Of a stretch of DNA of 64,000 nt, positions 43,504 through 50,734 are shown in pieces. This stretch comes from Emticicia sp. 21SJ11W-3 (GTDB lineage Bacteria > Bacteroidota > Bacteroidia > Cytophagales > Spirosomataceae). Position numbers and translations under genes: made by a program. Below the pieces are notes generated by a model, which had not been told where the DNA came from, searched no databases, and was given only the letters and a program-made list of their open reading frames with translations. The stretch lies in NCBI RefSeq assembly GCF_024138715.1, contig NZ_CP092074.1:2976001-3040000 (forward strand), written 5' to 3'. Each line of letters opens with the position of its first letter. Position 1 is the first letter of the stretch.

Positions 43504-43522
43504 ATTTAGACTAATTATAAAT
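43504..43522. promoter_or_regulatory. Candidate Fur-type operator
   Basis: ATTTAGACTAATTATAAAT is palindromic at 14 of 19 positions (outer arms ATTTA...TAAAT perfect) and lies 21 bp upstream of the siderophore receptor start, where a Fur site would repress. Confidence 0.4.
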
Positions 43523-43679
43523 AAGCCGCAAATATAAGAAAAGAAATGAATGAGGTGCAAGGAAAAGCAAATATTTGAAGAGGGTACGGGGTAAGAAGTA
43601 TAGGGCGTTGGGCAGAGAGTTAAAAACAAAAGAGATTAGGGTATTTCACTGGAGATTCATGATTGTTATTGCTCTTTAA

Positions 43680-43699
43680 GGGTTCAAAATTTTGAACCC
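43680..43699. repeat. Palindrome family B (GGGTTCAAAATTTTGAACCC)
   Basis: A perfect 20-bp palindrome followed by TACCGTTTGGTATCCATTT. Other copies: 46415-46442, 47698-47725, 48280-48297 and a half copy at 49882-49899. Confidence 0.75.
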
Positions 43700-43719
43700 A
43701 TACCGTTTGGTATCCATTT

Positions 43720-43810
43720 ATGTCCCGACAGAGTCTCCCGATTGTGCGTGCCTGAAGCCAGTTAATGGGACTCTTCATGTCCCGACAGAGTCTCCCGAGT
43801 GTGAGTGCCA
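43720..43810. repeat. Two 57-bp-spaced repeats (TGTCCCGACAGAGTCTCCCG)
   Basis: Direct copies begin at 43721 and 43778 (TGTCCCGACAGAGTCTCCCG plus A-(T/G)-TGTG-(C/A)-GTGCC). They translate as the motif TIGRLCRD and are related to the hairpin at 34258-34305. They lie just outside the downstream end of the IS110 transposase gene and may be the insertion target. Confidence 0.7.
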
Positions 43811-43849
43811 ATAGCCAGGCAAGGGGATTTCTATGATAAAGACAAAGAA

Positions 43850-44851
43850 CTAGTTCAAGGAAAAGTTAAATTTTTCTTGTTTGCGAATCAGCGCAGAAAC
43901 TATATGTAAAATTTTGTTTCTAACAGCATTCAAAGCCGACATTTTGCTTTTATCTTCGGCAAGTTTTCTTTCATAATATTGCTTAATAGGTTGACACCAT
44001 TTGACCGTAGATAGCGCGGCCATATGCAGTGCTTGCTTTAGTTTTTTATTAGCCAGATGTGAAACTCGTGGTGTATTTTTAAGACTACTCCCTGATTCTT
44101 TTTTAAAAGGTACTACACCTGCATGACAAGCAATTTTTCTTGGATCAGAAATCGTTTCAAAGTTATTAGTTGCCGTAATCAGGGCAATGGCAGTTTGTTT
44201 GCCAACACCTGGAATACTTTCAATCAAATCCTTGTTATTGTCAACTTGCAGATCTTCTTTGACTATTTCATCCAACTCTTTGTCAATTTTGGCAATACTT
44301 TTGGCTAATCCTGCTATTGAATCCTGTAAGGTCTTCTTTAAAGATGCATGGTCTTTTGTAGAAACAAATCCCTTCATTTCATTGACATGCCGTTCTATCT
44401 GATGCTTCTGTTTGAGTAATAATTGTCTAGCAGATTGTAAACGTTTCATCTTTACAACCACTTTATTATCAGGTTTATATATCCTGATTGTTGGAAGATT
44501 CTTTCTTAAATACTGGGCAATTAGATACGCATCAGCACTATCTGATTTCTCTCGCCTAATACCCTTTGAGTTAGCAATGTCTAGGGCATTAGATACCACC
44601 AAATCTAATCCTTTTTCGACCGCATAAACTTTAAAAGGATTTGAATAGATACCCGTATTTTCCATCCCAAATAATATCGAGCCTAAGTCTTTATACCCTG
44701 CATTCTTCAGATTTTTTAACAAACCAGAAATGTCTTTTGCTGTATTGTCAATCTGCCCATTTAATAGAACTTTGTCCATTGAATCAATTAGCGAATAATC
44801 AATCGTCAATTTTGATACATCCATTCCTAAAAATAATGTCTTGGTTTTCAT
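43850..44851 (-). CDS. IS110-family transposase (DEDD RuvC-like)
   Basis: Start set at the ATG at 44851 (333 residues); the longer frame adds an unrelated leader reading through the non-coding end of the element. The N-terminal RuvC-like DEDD site is complete: Asp11 (GMDVSK), Glu64 (GMENTG), Asp104 and Asp107 (KSDSADA). The C-terminal Transposase_20 domain has SIPGVGKQTAIALIT and ACHAGVVPFKKESGSS, containing the Ser region that acts as nucleophile in the recently described bridge-RNA recombinases. No frameshift or stop is seen, so it may be active. Confidence 0.93.
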   Translation of the reverse strand: MKTKTLFLGMDVSKLTIDYSLIDSMDKVLLNGQIDNTAKDISGLLKNLKNAGYKDLGSILFGMENTGIYSNPFKVYAVEKGLDLVVSNALDIANSKGIRREKSDSADAYLIAQYLRKNLPTIRIYKPDNKVVVKMKRLQSARQLLLKQKHQIERHVNEMKGFVSTKDHASLKKTLQDSIAGLAKSIAKIDKELDEIVKEDLQVDNNKDLIESIPGVGKQTAIALITATNNFETISDPRKIACHAGVVPFKKESGSSLKNTPRVSHLANKKLKQALHMAALSTVKWCQPIKQYYERKLAEDKSKMSALNAVRNKILHIVSALIRKQEKFNFSLN

Positions 44852-44884
44852 ATCTTTGTAATAGTTGAAGAATAAGAAGTTGGT

Positions 44885-45023
44885 TTCGATAGATTGACAC
44901 ATGTCTTTAATAATAGGGTCGGTAGCCCTGAATTTCTATTTGTGTTGACTATCGAAGTAGCGAGGGTAGGACTATATCCCCTTATAGGCTCCAAGCCTAT
45001 GACTCTAATTAGTTTCCCTACCC
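44885..45023 (-). ncRNA. Candidate IS110 bridge RNA region
   Basis: Upstream of the transposase start lie three mutually compatible stems. TTCGATAG (44885-44892) pairs with CTATCGAA (44949-44956). GGGTAGG (44964-44970) pairs with CCTACCC (45017-45023) and encloses the perfect hairpin ATAGGCT-cca-AGCCTAT (44984-45000). A small GGG...CCC hairpin sits in the first loop. This position and structure match the left-end non-coding RNA of IS110-group elements that bridges donor and target DNA. Which loops guide target or donor cannot be decided here. Confidence 0.5.
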
Positions 45024-45126
45024 CCCACAACTTCTATAATTGTTAATCTTACCAAAGATAACCTTTCTTGGTTTTGTACAGCTTGCTTTTCATTTACAAA
45101 TCTAAAAGACTCTGCCGCAAAAATAA

Positions 45127-45351
45127 GAAGCCAGAGAACTGGAAGTAATACATGATACTCAAGTTATTGGCAATCCACCCGGTGACCCTGAAAAAGCCGC
45201 TCTTGCATTTATTGAACTGGCAGAAACCGAAAATCCCCCGCTGCATTTCTTTATGGGTAGCGATTCTTTCGGAATGGCGAACAGCAAAATTGAATTGTTG
45301 CAAAATGAATTGAACGCTCATGAGGCTTTGAGTAAATCTACTGATTTTTGA
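45127..45351 (+). pseudogene. 3' fragment of an SDR oxidoreductase gene
   Basis: An open frame without start, from codon 45127 to TGA 45349-45351, encodes the typical C-terminus of a classical short-chain dehydrogenase: HDTQVIGNPPGDPEKAALAFIELAE, then NPPLHFFMGSDSFGMANSKIELLQNELN and STDF. The Rossmann N-terminus and YxxxK part are absent from both flanks of the IS110 element, so the gene was truncated, plausibly by that insertion plus deletion. A terminator (45363-45399) still follows it. Confidence 0.8.
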
Positions 45352-45362
45352 TTGATTCATCC

Positions 45363-45399
45363 AAAAAGAGACAGAATAGATGAATTTCTGTCTCTTTTT
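45363..45399 (+). terminator. Terminator after the SDR remnant
   Basis: A perfect 14-bp stem AAAAAGAGACAGAA / TTCTGTCTCTTTTT with a 9-nt loop. It is an intact terminator and lies within the extended frame of the AraC gene, showing that the regulator starts later. Confidence 0.85.
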
Positions 45400-45414
45400 C
45401 CTAAATTTGAAGAA

Positions 45415-46332
45415 ATGAAAAACAAAAGCATACATACTTTCAACACCATCAGTGATTTCCATAAGATGAGTGGCTTACCTAAGCCGGAACATCCGCTGGT
45501 GAGTCTGGTAGATTATGGATTGGTGAATTATCAAACCGATGAAAAGGAAATCAGCTGGGTGCAGAATTTCTATTCTATTGGCTTGAAACGCAACATTCAG
45601 GGTAAGTTTAGGTACGGACAACAGTCGTATGATTTTGATGAGGGATTGATATCATTTGTGGCACCAGGTCAGTTGGTGCATTTGTCGGTAGAAAAGCCTG
45701 TCATAAAACCCACAGGTTTGCTTCTGTTTATTCACCCTGATTTTATCTGGAATACCTCACTGGCCAAAAACATCAAGCAATATGAGTTTTTTGGGTATGC
45801 AGTCAATGAGGCGCTGTTTCTTTCAGAGAAAGAGGAAGCTATTATCACTGATATTTTGCAGAACATTCAGCGGGAATATCATTCAAATATTGATAAGTTC
45901 AGTCAGAATATCATCATTGCCCAGATAGAATTGCTGCTTACCTACTGCGAACGGTTTTATCAGCGGCAGTTTATTACACGCAAGAAAAGCAGCCATCAGG
46001 TACTTGAAAAACTGGAACATATTCTGGACGATTACTTCAATAGCGACAACCTGATTGACCGTGGACTGCCGACTGCCCAGTATATTGCCGGATTACTGAA
46101 TGTATCTCCCAACTATTTAGGTAGTTTGCTGAAAGCCCTGACGGGACAACCCACCCAGCAGCATATTCATAACAAGCTGATTGAGAAGGCCAAAGAGAAG
46201 CTGTCGGTTACTGAACTATCAGTGAGTGAAATTGCTTATGACCTGGGCTTTGAGCACCCACAATCGTTCAGCAAATTATTCAAGAGCAAAACCAATTTGT
46301 CGCCGTTAGAATTTCGGGCTACGTTTCAGTAG
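45415..46332 (+). CDS. AraC-family transcriptional regulator
   Basis: Start at the ATG at 45415 (305 residues), directly downstream of a terminator; the longer frame crosses that terminator. The N-terminal two thirds form a cupin-like sensing domain (GLISFVAPGQLVHLS, GLLLFIHPDFIW). The C-terminal ~100 residues carry two HTHs: PTAQYIAGLLNVSPNYLGSLLKALTG and VSEIAYDLGFEHPQSFSKLFKSKTNLSPLEFR. Regulators of this subtype in Bacteroidota commonly sit beside an SDR gene. Here the neighbouring SDR is a remnant, so the regulator may have lost its target. Confidence 0.88.
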   Translation: MKNKSIHTFNTISDFHKMSGLPKPEHPLVSLVDYGLVNYQTDEKEISWVQNFYSIGLKRNIQGKFRYGQQSYDFDEGLISFVAPGQLVHLSVEKPVIKPTGLLLFIHPDFIWNTSLAKNIKQYEFFGYAVNEALFLSEKEEAIITDILQNIQREYHSNIDKFSQNIIIAQIELLLTYCERFYQRQFITRKKSSHQVLEKLEHILDDYFNSDNLIDRGLPTAQYIAGLLNVSPNYLGSLLKALTGQPTQQHIHNKLIEKAKEKLSVTELSVSEIAYDLGFEHPQSFSKLFKSKTNLSPLEFRATFQ

Positions 46333-46356
46333 GGGATTGGATGACTAATAGTTCAT

Positions 46357-46383
46357 GAGACAGGGCTTTGCCGGTGTCTCTAC
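46357..46383. repeat. Palindrome family A (GAGACAGGGC...GTGTCTC)
   Basis: A degenerate copy of the GTAGAGACAGGGCATTGCCCTGTCTCTAC family. Confidence 0.6.
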
Positions 46384-46414
46384 GTGTTTTTTGGTTAATT
46401 AAAATAATATTTTG

Positions 46415-46442
46415 GTAGGGGTTCAGAATTCTGGACCCCTAC
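46415..46442. repeat. Palindrome family B copy
   Basis: GTAGGGGTTCAGAATTCTGGACCCCTAC, with one mismatch in the palindrome. Confidence 0.75.
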
Positions 46443-46583
46443 GTAATGAAATTCTCCCGCTGGAGACTCTACTGATACATTCAATTAATTTATAGTAACC
46501 TAATCAGTCAACATGCAACTATCGTCCATTACAAGTGTCTTTATATTAGTAACGTGCATCAATCATATTCCCCTCAATCTTTT

Positions 46584-47624
46584 ATGCGAAAATTACTATT
46601 GTTTGTTGGTCTTTTGTTACTCAAAAACATTGCAATTGCTCAGCCTGTCATTCCCGATGCATTCGGCTTAAAGGAATTCTCAATTCACGACAAAAAATTA
46701 GGCCTGGTTCAGTTTTATGTTGATACCGTAAATATTCATAAAAAAGCTCCATTGTTTATTGAGGTGAATGGCAGCGGAGGGCTCCCGCTGTGCCTCTATG
46801 TTCAGGGGAAAAAGTTTGTTACAACACCTGTCACATTCAATCAGGAACTACTCAGCAAGACCAAAGACAAGTACCATTATATTATATTGGGTAAGCCCGG
46901 CACTTCTTTTTGCGATACCCTGAAACTCGATATAAGCATTCCTGAATATCAAAAAAATCCATCGCAGGTTTTGTTTGCCCATAAACCTTCTGAAGAATAT
47001 ACTAAACGACTGAGCTTAAACTGGCGTGTTGAAGCCACGCAACTGGCCATCAATTATCTGGTTAAGCAAGGTTTTTGGGATAAAACCAAAATAGTGGCCT
47101 TTGGTTATTCAGAAGGAGGACAAGTAGTGCCTACCTTAGCTGTGAAAGAAAAACGGGTTACGCATATTGCGCCTGTAGTGGGAAGCGGTTTAAACCAGTT
47201 GTATGATGGAATTATTAGCTGGCGCGTCAAAGCAGCGAAGGGTGAACTAACCCAGCAGCAGGCACAGGATAGTGTGGAAGCATCTTTCAGGCGTATTGCT
47301 GAAATCTATAAAAATCCGACCTCAACAGACAAAGAAACAGGCGGACATTCTTACCAGCGCTGGGCTAGTTTTGGCAGCACCATCCCTTTTGAGCAACTGC
47401 GACAATTAACAATACCTATCTACATGATTGCTGCTACTCGCGATGACAGCTCTCCTATTTATGGGCTTGATTACGTACGACTTGAATTTATGCGCTTGGG
47501 CAAAACCAATTTAGTGTATGATACCTGCGTAGGTTGCAATCATTATCTCGTCAATGCCGACACTGGCCAATCAACCGGCATTAGTTATGTTGATAAGATA
47601 TTGAATTGGGTTGAGGGGAAATAG
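46584..47624 (+). CDS. Exported alpha/beta hydrolase
   Basis: Start at the ATG at 46584 (346 residues; the longer frame begins with GTG). Signal peptide 1-19 (IAIA-Q). An alpha/beta-hydrolase core follows: PLFIEVNGSGGLPL as the oxyanion strand region, the nucleophile elbow FGYSEGGQVVP (Gly-Tyr-Ser-Glu-Gly), IPIYMIAATRDDSSP with the acid Asp, and CVGCNHYLVN with the base His. It is probably an esterase or peptidase in the periplasm or on the surface; the substrate is unknown. It is monocistronic, flanked by dispersed palindromes. Confidence 0.8.
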   Translation: MRKLLLFVGLLLLKNIAIAQPVIPDAFGLKEFSIHDKKLGLVQFYVDTVNIHKKAPLFIEVNGSGGLPLCLYVQGKKFVTTPVTFNQELLSKTKDKYHYIILGKPGTSFCDTLKLDISIPEYQKNPSQVLFAHKPSEEYTKRLSLNWRVEATQLAINYLVKQGFWDKTKIVAFGYSEGGQVVPTLAVKEKRVTHIAPVVGSGLNQLYDGIISWRVKAAKGELTQQQAQDSVEASFRRIAEIYKNPTSTDKETGGHSYQRWASFGSTIPFEQLRQLTIPIYMIAATRDDSSPIYGLDYVRLEFMRLGKTNLVYDTCVGCNHYLVNADTGQSTGISYVDKILNWVEGK

Positions 47625-47651
47625 GAATAAGATGCTTAAGACACACGCAAA

Positions 47652-47679
47652 AGAGACAGGGCATTGCCACTGTCTCTAC
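47652..47679. repeat. Palindrome family A copy
   Basis: AGAGACAGGGCATTGCCACTGTCTCT. Confidence 0.65.
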
Positions 47680-47697
47680 GGATTTTTGTAATATCTT

Positions 47698-47725
47698 GTA
47701 GGGGTTCAGAATTCTGAACCCCTAC
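47698..47725. repeat. Palindrome family B copy
   Basis: GTAGGGGTTCAGAATTCTGAACCCCTAC, a perfect palindrome, followed by AGTTTGGTATCAATTTTT. It starts the first copy of the duplicated DUF4260 module. Confidence 0.8.
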
Positions 47726-47770
47726 AGTTTGGTATCAATTTTTTTACACCTTTTGAAAACACAATATCCA

Positions 47771-47796
47771 TCGCGAACAGGATGTTCGCGCCACAA
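47771..47796 (+). repeat. Palindrome family C copy 2
   Basis: CGCGAACAGGATGTTCGCG followed by CCACAA, also present at 18132 and 49946. Confidence 0.75.
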
Positions 47797-47818
47797 GAAC
47801 CCTATGCCACCAAATTCC

Positions 47819-47832
47819 TTGATTTTTGTCAA
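47819..47832. promoter_or_regulatory. FNR/CRP-type box upstream of the first DUF4260 gene
   Basis: TTGAT-TTTT-GTCAA, one base off the FNR consensus TTGAT-N4-ATCAA. Its centre is 33.5 bp from the first T of the TTTG in the promoter element GACCTTTG at 47855-47862. Confidence 0.6.
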
Positions 47833-47897
47833 GACCAATCGGGTTTAGTTTTCAGACCTTTGTGTCAGATTAATAAACACCTCAGATAAACGACACA

Positions 47898-48259
47898 ATG
47901 AAAAATCTTTTGAAATTAAAGAACTCGGACAGTTTTTGCTGTCCATCATACTTTTTAATCAGTTAGACTTTGCCTGGTGGACTTTTCCGGCTTGTATTCT
48001 GTTGCCTGATTTATCAATGATTGGCTATGCGGTCAATACCAAAACGGGGGCATGGATTTATAATTTTTTCCATCTTAAAATAATTGCCATTGCTGTTATT
48101 AGTGCCGGATTCTTGCTTAATAATTCTTTACTTACTTTGGCAGGTGTGATTTTATTGGGGCATTCGGCAATGGACAGAATGTTTGGTTATGGTCTGAAAT
48201 TTGAAGACAGCTTTAAAAATACGTATATGGGGCTGATTGGGAAGAATGGGAAATCTTGA
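47898..48259 (+). pseudogene. DUF4260 membrane protein gene with a 1-bp frameshift
   Basis: The expected ATG (47898, MKNLLKL) is out of frame with the body. Compared with its intact paralogue at 50061, one base is missing near 47918-47922, where TTAAAGAACTC should read TTA-nAA-GAA-CTC. From about 47921 the frame is open and conserved (ELGQFLLSIILFNQLDFAWW...GHSAMDRMFGYGLKFEDSFKNTYMGLIG). Translation could only begin at an internal TTG (47936). It is a four-helix inner-membrane protein type of unknown function. Confidence 0.78.
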
Positions 48260-48279
48260 TTCCATGAACCGAACGTAAA

Positions 48280-48297
48280 GGTTCAAAATTTTGAACC
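48280..48297. repeat. Palindrome family B copy
   Basis: GGTTCAAAATTTTGAACC between the DUF4260 pseudogene and the convergent Crp/Fnr gene; possibly used as terminator. Confidence 0.7.
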
Positions 48298-48302
48298 CCT
48301 AT

Positions 48303-48872
48303 TCACCGTATATTCTTTCTTATTCTGCTTAAGGAAGATTGCGTAATGCCCATATAAGACGCTAAATAAGACAGTGGGATGCGGTTAGCCAGATTAGGGA
48401 ATTTTTCCAGAAAGGATAGATAGCGTTCTGTGGCATCTTCTGCCATCATCAGACTGATTTTATTTACCTTTTCGGCCAACCCTTTGGCAGTGATTTTGGA
48501 AACTATGATATCCCACTCTATAATGGTCATGGATAAATCTTTCATGGCACTTTTAGACAAGACCAGATACGTGCAAGGTGTGATAGCCTGTATATATTCT
48601 GTCGATGGAATTTCCTGATTATAGCTGTTTATATCGGCCAGAAAGTTATTTTCTTCAATAAAATACTTCGTAATCTCATCGCCTTTGTTGTTGTAATAAC
48701 AAACACGCATAATTCCCTCTGTCAGAAAAATAACCTCGCGGGGTATCTTTCCGGCTTCATGATAATACTCATCCTTTTTAATTTCCCGTTCAACAACCTT
48801 GCTTTTGATTAAATCAATCTGCTGGCTGTTCAGATTGCCGAACTGCAATATATAGTTAATAAGTGCTTCCAT
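48303..48872 (-). CDS. Crp/Fnr-family transcriptional regulator
   Basis: A 189-residue protein with the Bacteroidota cyclic-nucleotide-binding-domain architecture: a jelly-roll sensor (YYHEAGKIPREVIFLTEGIMRVCYYNNKGDEITKYF), a dimerisation helix (VSKITAKGLAEKVNKISLMMAEDATERYLSFLE) and a short HTH (IPLSYLASYMGITQSSLSRIRKNI). There are no Cys clusters for an Fe-S centre. It starts 7 bp after the stop of the upstream SDR gene, so the two form an operon. FNR-type boxes lie before both flanking DUF4260 genes, making it a candidate regulator of them. That link is inferred. Confidence 0.88.
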   Translation of the reverse strand: MEALINYILQFGNLNSQQIDLIKSKVVEREIKKDEYYHEAGKIPREVIFLTEGIMRVCYYNNKGDEITKYFIEENNFLADINSYNQEIPSTEYIQAITPCTYLVLSKSAMKDLSMTIIEWDIIVSKITAKGLAEKVNKISLMMAEDATERYLSFLEKFPNLANRIPLSYLASYMGITQSSLSRIRKNIR

Positions 48873-48879
48873 AAAAACG

Positions 48880-49692
48880 TTATTTCATCTGACTCATAAT
48901 CAATCGGTCGAAGAATTTATCTGACAGAATGCTTCTGAAAAACAACATCAGCTTTGCACCTGAAGCGCCAACATATCTGGTCTTTGGATTAGCCGCTTCA
49001 ATTCCTTTTTTAATGAGTTTTGCAATCACAATAGGGTCGGCGGCGTCTTTTTGAATAGTAGCATACATATTGTTTACGCCTTTTGCCAGTGTGCTGTATG
49101 CTGTACTACCTGAAACACCCATCATATATCCGGCGCCCAGCCCTGTCATTTCTGATTTTGTTCCGCCGGGTTCAATCACAATTACATCAATTCCAAAGAC
49201 TTTCACCTCTTTTCTTAGGGCATCACTCAAACCCTCAATGGCAAATTTACTGGCATGATACCAGCTTCCCATAGGTAAGGTTACCTTGCCCCCTACCGAT
49301 GATATATTCACTATTTTGCCATAGTTATTTTTCCGCATGGTCGGCAATACTAATTGTATCAGTCGAGCCACGGCAAAAACGTTGACTTCCATCTGATATC
49401 TGGCATCGGCCATTGGCATATCTTCTAAAGCGCCATAATAGCCAGAACCTGCATTGTTGATTAAAATATCTATACTGCCTGTTTCTTTTATGATATGTTC
49501 AATGCAGGCCACCATACTATCTTCGCGGGTAACGTCTAATGCAACAGGTACAATGCTGAATGCCATAAGATCCTGCATTTTTTCAATTCTTCGTGCGCCA
49601 CCATAAACCTTATAACCATTTTGAGCCAGATAAATTGCGGTTGCTCTCCCGATTCCTGATGAGGCTCCTGTAACTAAAACTGTCTTTGCCAT
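48880..49692 (-). CDS. Short-chain dehydrogenase/reductase
   Basis: Start at the ATG at 49692 (270 residues, MAKTVLVTG); the longer frame adds 22 non-conserved residues. Classical SDR motifs: TGASSGIG (8-15) for NAD(P), NNAG in ILINNAGSGYYG, the catalytic Ser in VNISSVGGK and WYHASKFA with the Tyr-x3-Lys pair. IEPGGTKSEM follows. The C-terminus is extended and partly hydrophobic (LMLFFRSILSDKFFDRLIM), seen in lipid- or retinoid-type SDRs. Substrate unknown. Co-transcribed with the Crp/Fnr gene. Confidence 0.9.
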   Translation of the reverse strand: MAKTVLVTGASSGIGRATAIYLAQNGYKVYGGARRIEKMQDLMAFSIVPVALDVTREDSMVACIEHIIKETGSIDILINNAGSGYYGALEDMPMADARYQMEVNVFAVARLIQLVLPTMRKNNYGKIVNISSVGGKVTLPMGSWYHASKFAIEGLSDALRKEVKVFGIDVIVIEPGGTKSEMTGLGAGYMMGVSGSTAYSTLAKGVNNMYATIQKDAADPIVIAKLIKKGIEAANPKTRYVGASGAKLMLFFRSILSDKFFDRLIMSQMK

Positions 49693-49881
49693 CTTTTTGA
49701 GTATTTGTATGAATAATGAGGCAAAGGTGAATAGTTCACAACTGATTTGTTTTGCCATTTGGCAAAAAGCAAAGATTGGCGTAAAAATATGCTCTAATAA
49801 AATTTATGATGATTGAATATACACAAAATACCCCGGTCTTGCACCGTTCCGTTCAAAAAGATGAAAATTCAACTCAAGCCA

Positions 49882-49899
49882 CAAAATTTTGAACCCTAC
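49882..49899 (+). repeat. Palindrome family B half copy
   Basis: CAAAATTTTGAACCCTACC with the family tail CTTTGGTTATCCATTTT; it starts the second DUF4260 module. Confidence 0.6.
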
Positions 49900-49945
49900 C
49901 TTTGGTTATCCATTTTCTTATGCCTTCTGTAACTACATCACCCAC

Positions 49946-49970
49946 CGCGAACAAGATGTTCGCGCCACAA
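49946..49970 (+). repeat. Palindrome family C copy 3
   Basis: CGCGAACAAGATGTTCGCG followed by CCACAA. Confidence 0.75.
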
Positions 49971-49984
49971 GGCATTGCAAAATC

Positions 49985-49998
49985 TTGATTTTTATCAA
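49985..49998. promoter_or_regulatory. FNR/CRP-type box upstream of the second DUF4260 gene
   Basis: TTGAT-TTTT-ATCAA is a perfect match to the FNR consensus. The promoter element GACCTTTG (50021-50028) lies at the same distance as in the first copy. The box centre would be near -40 from the expected transcription start, the classic activator position. Confidence 0.7.
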
Positions 49999-50060
49999 GA
50001 CCAACCGGGGTTTTTATTCAGACCTTTGCAACAGACATTAAACATTAAATAAATAAAGCA

Positions 50061-50423
50061 ATGAAAAATTTACTGACACTCGAAGAATTAGGCCAATTGA
50101 TACTTTCTGTATTCCTTTTTAATCAGCTTCCTTATGCCTGGTGGGTTTTTCCGGCCTGTATATTGCTGCCTGATTTATCTATGGTTGGCTACCTGCATAA
50201 CACCAGAACAGGGGCGTTTTTATACAATTTTTTCCATCATAAATTGCTGGCCGTGCTGGTTATAGGTGCAGGTTTTGGCTTTAACATTCCGCTTGTGGGG
50301 CTGGTGGGTGTGATATTGTTCGGCCATTCGGCAATGGACAGAATTTTTGGCTATGGCCTGAAATATAACGACAGCTTTAAAAATACGCATCTGGGGGTAA
50401 TCGGGCAAAACGCCAAGGCTTAG
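50061..50423 (+). CDS. DUF4260 inner-membrane protein
   Basis: A 120-residue protein with about four TM helices (LGQLILSVFLFNQ, WWVFPACILLPDLSMVGY, LLAVLVIGAGFGFN, LVGLVGVILFGHS). The family signature is present: LPDLSMVGY, NFFHHK with adjacent histidines, GHSAMDRIFGYGLKY and DSFKNTHLG. The conserved His and Asp residues in the helices suggest metal or haem binding, but no function is known. It is the intact paralogue of the frameshifted gene at 47898, duplicated with its promoter and FNR-type box. A terminator follows. Confidence 0.85.
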   Translation: MKNLLTLEELGQLILSVFLFNQLPYAWWVFPACILLPDLSMVGYLHNTRTGAFLYNFFHHKLLAVLVIGAGFGFNIPLVGLVGVILFGHSAMDRIFGYGLKYNDSFKNTHLGVIGQNAKA

Positions 50424-50468
50424 TGCCTGCCATAGCCATTTTTTAACTATATGGCCTGCTCATTGTCT

Positions 50469-50521
50469 GAAGTGTCTCTTGCGTTTGCTCTTTTGCACAA
50501 CACAAGAGGCACTTCTTTTTT
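50469..50521 (+). terminator. Rho-independent terminator after DUF4260
   Basis: Stem GAAGTGTCTCTTG / CAAGAGGCACTTC (one G-U pair) followed by six T. Confidence 0.85.
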
Positions 50522-50734
50522 GGTGCTATTGGGGTGGGTTAATGGTTTAATAATCCGCCTGATTCATACCGCTAAATAACAATACCTTGCGCCAGCCCGT
50601 TTTATTGCCTACTATTGCAGGTAATTGGTATGTGGCTATTATAGCTGTGAAAGCCCTGCCGGAATACTTTTTTCCACCAATGCAAGTTGCAGACCTTACT
50701 GCTGGGCTGTGCCTTGCCTGCAAATGATTGCCTC

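Larger units (their letters stand above)
43850..45126 (-). mobile_element. IS110-family insertion sequence (ends approximate)
   Basis: Comprises the transposase gene (43850-44851) and a structured non-coding region upstream of it (44885-45023). IS110 elements have no terminal inverted repeats, so the limits are not visible. The right limit lies before the SDR remnant frame that opens at 45127, and the left limit lies between the 43720-43810 repeats and the transposase stop. The SDR gene to the right has lost its 5' part. Confidence 0.75.

Noticed and set aside
43620-43811. 63-codon frame containing two TIGRLCRD motifs
   Set aside because: The motif is the translation of the dispersed TGTCCCGACAGAGTCTCCCG repeat; it has no independent coding signal.
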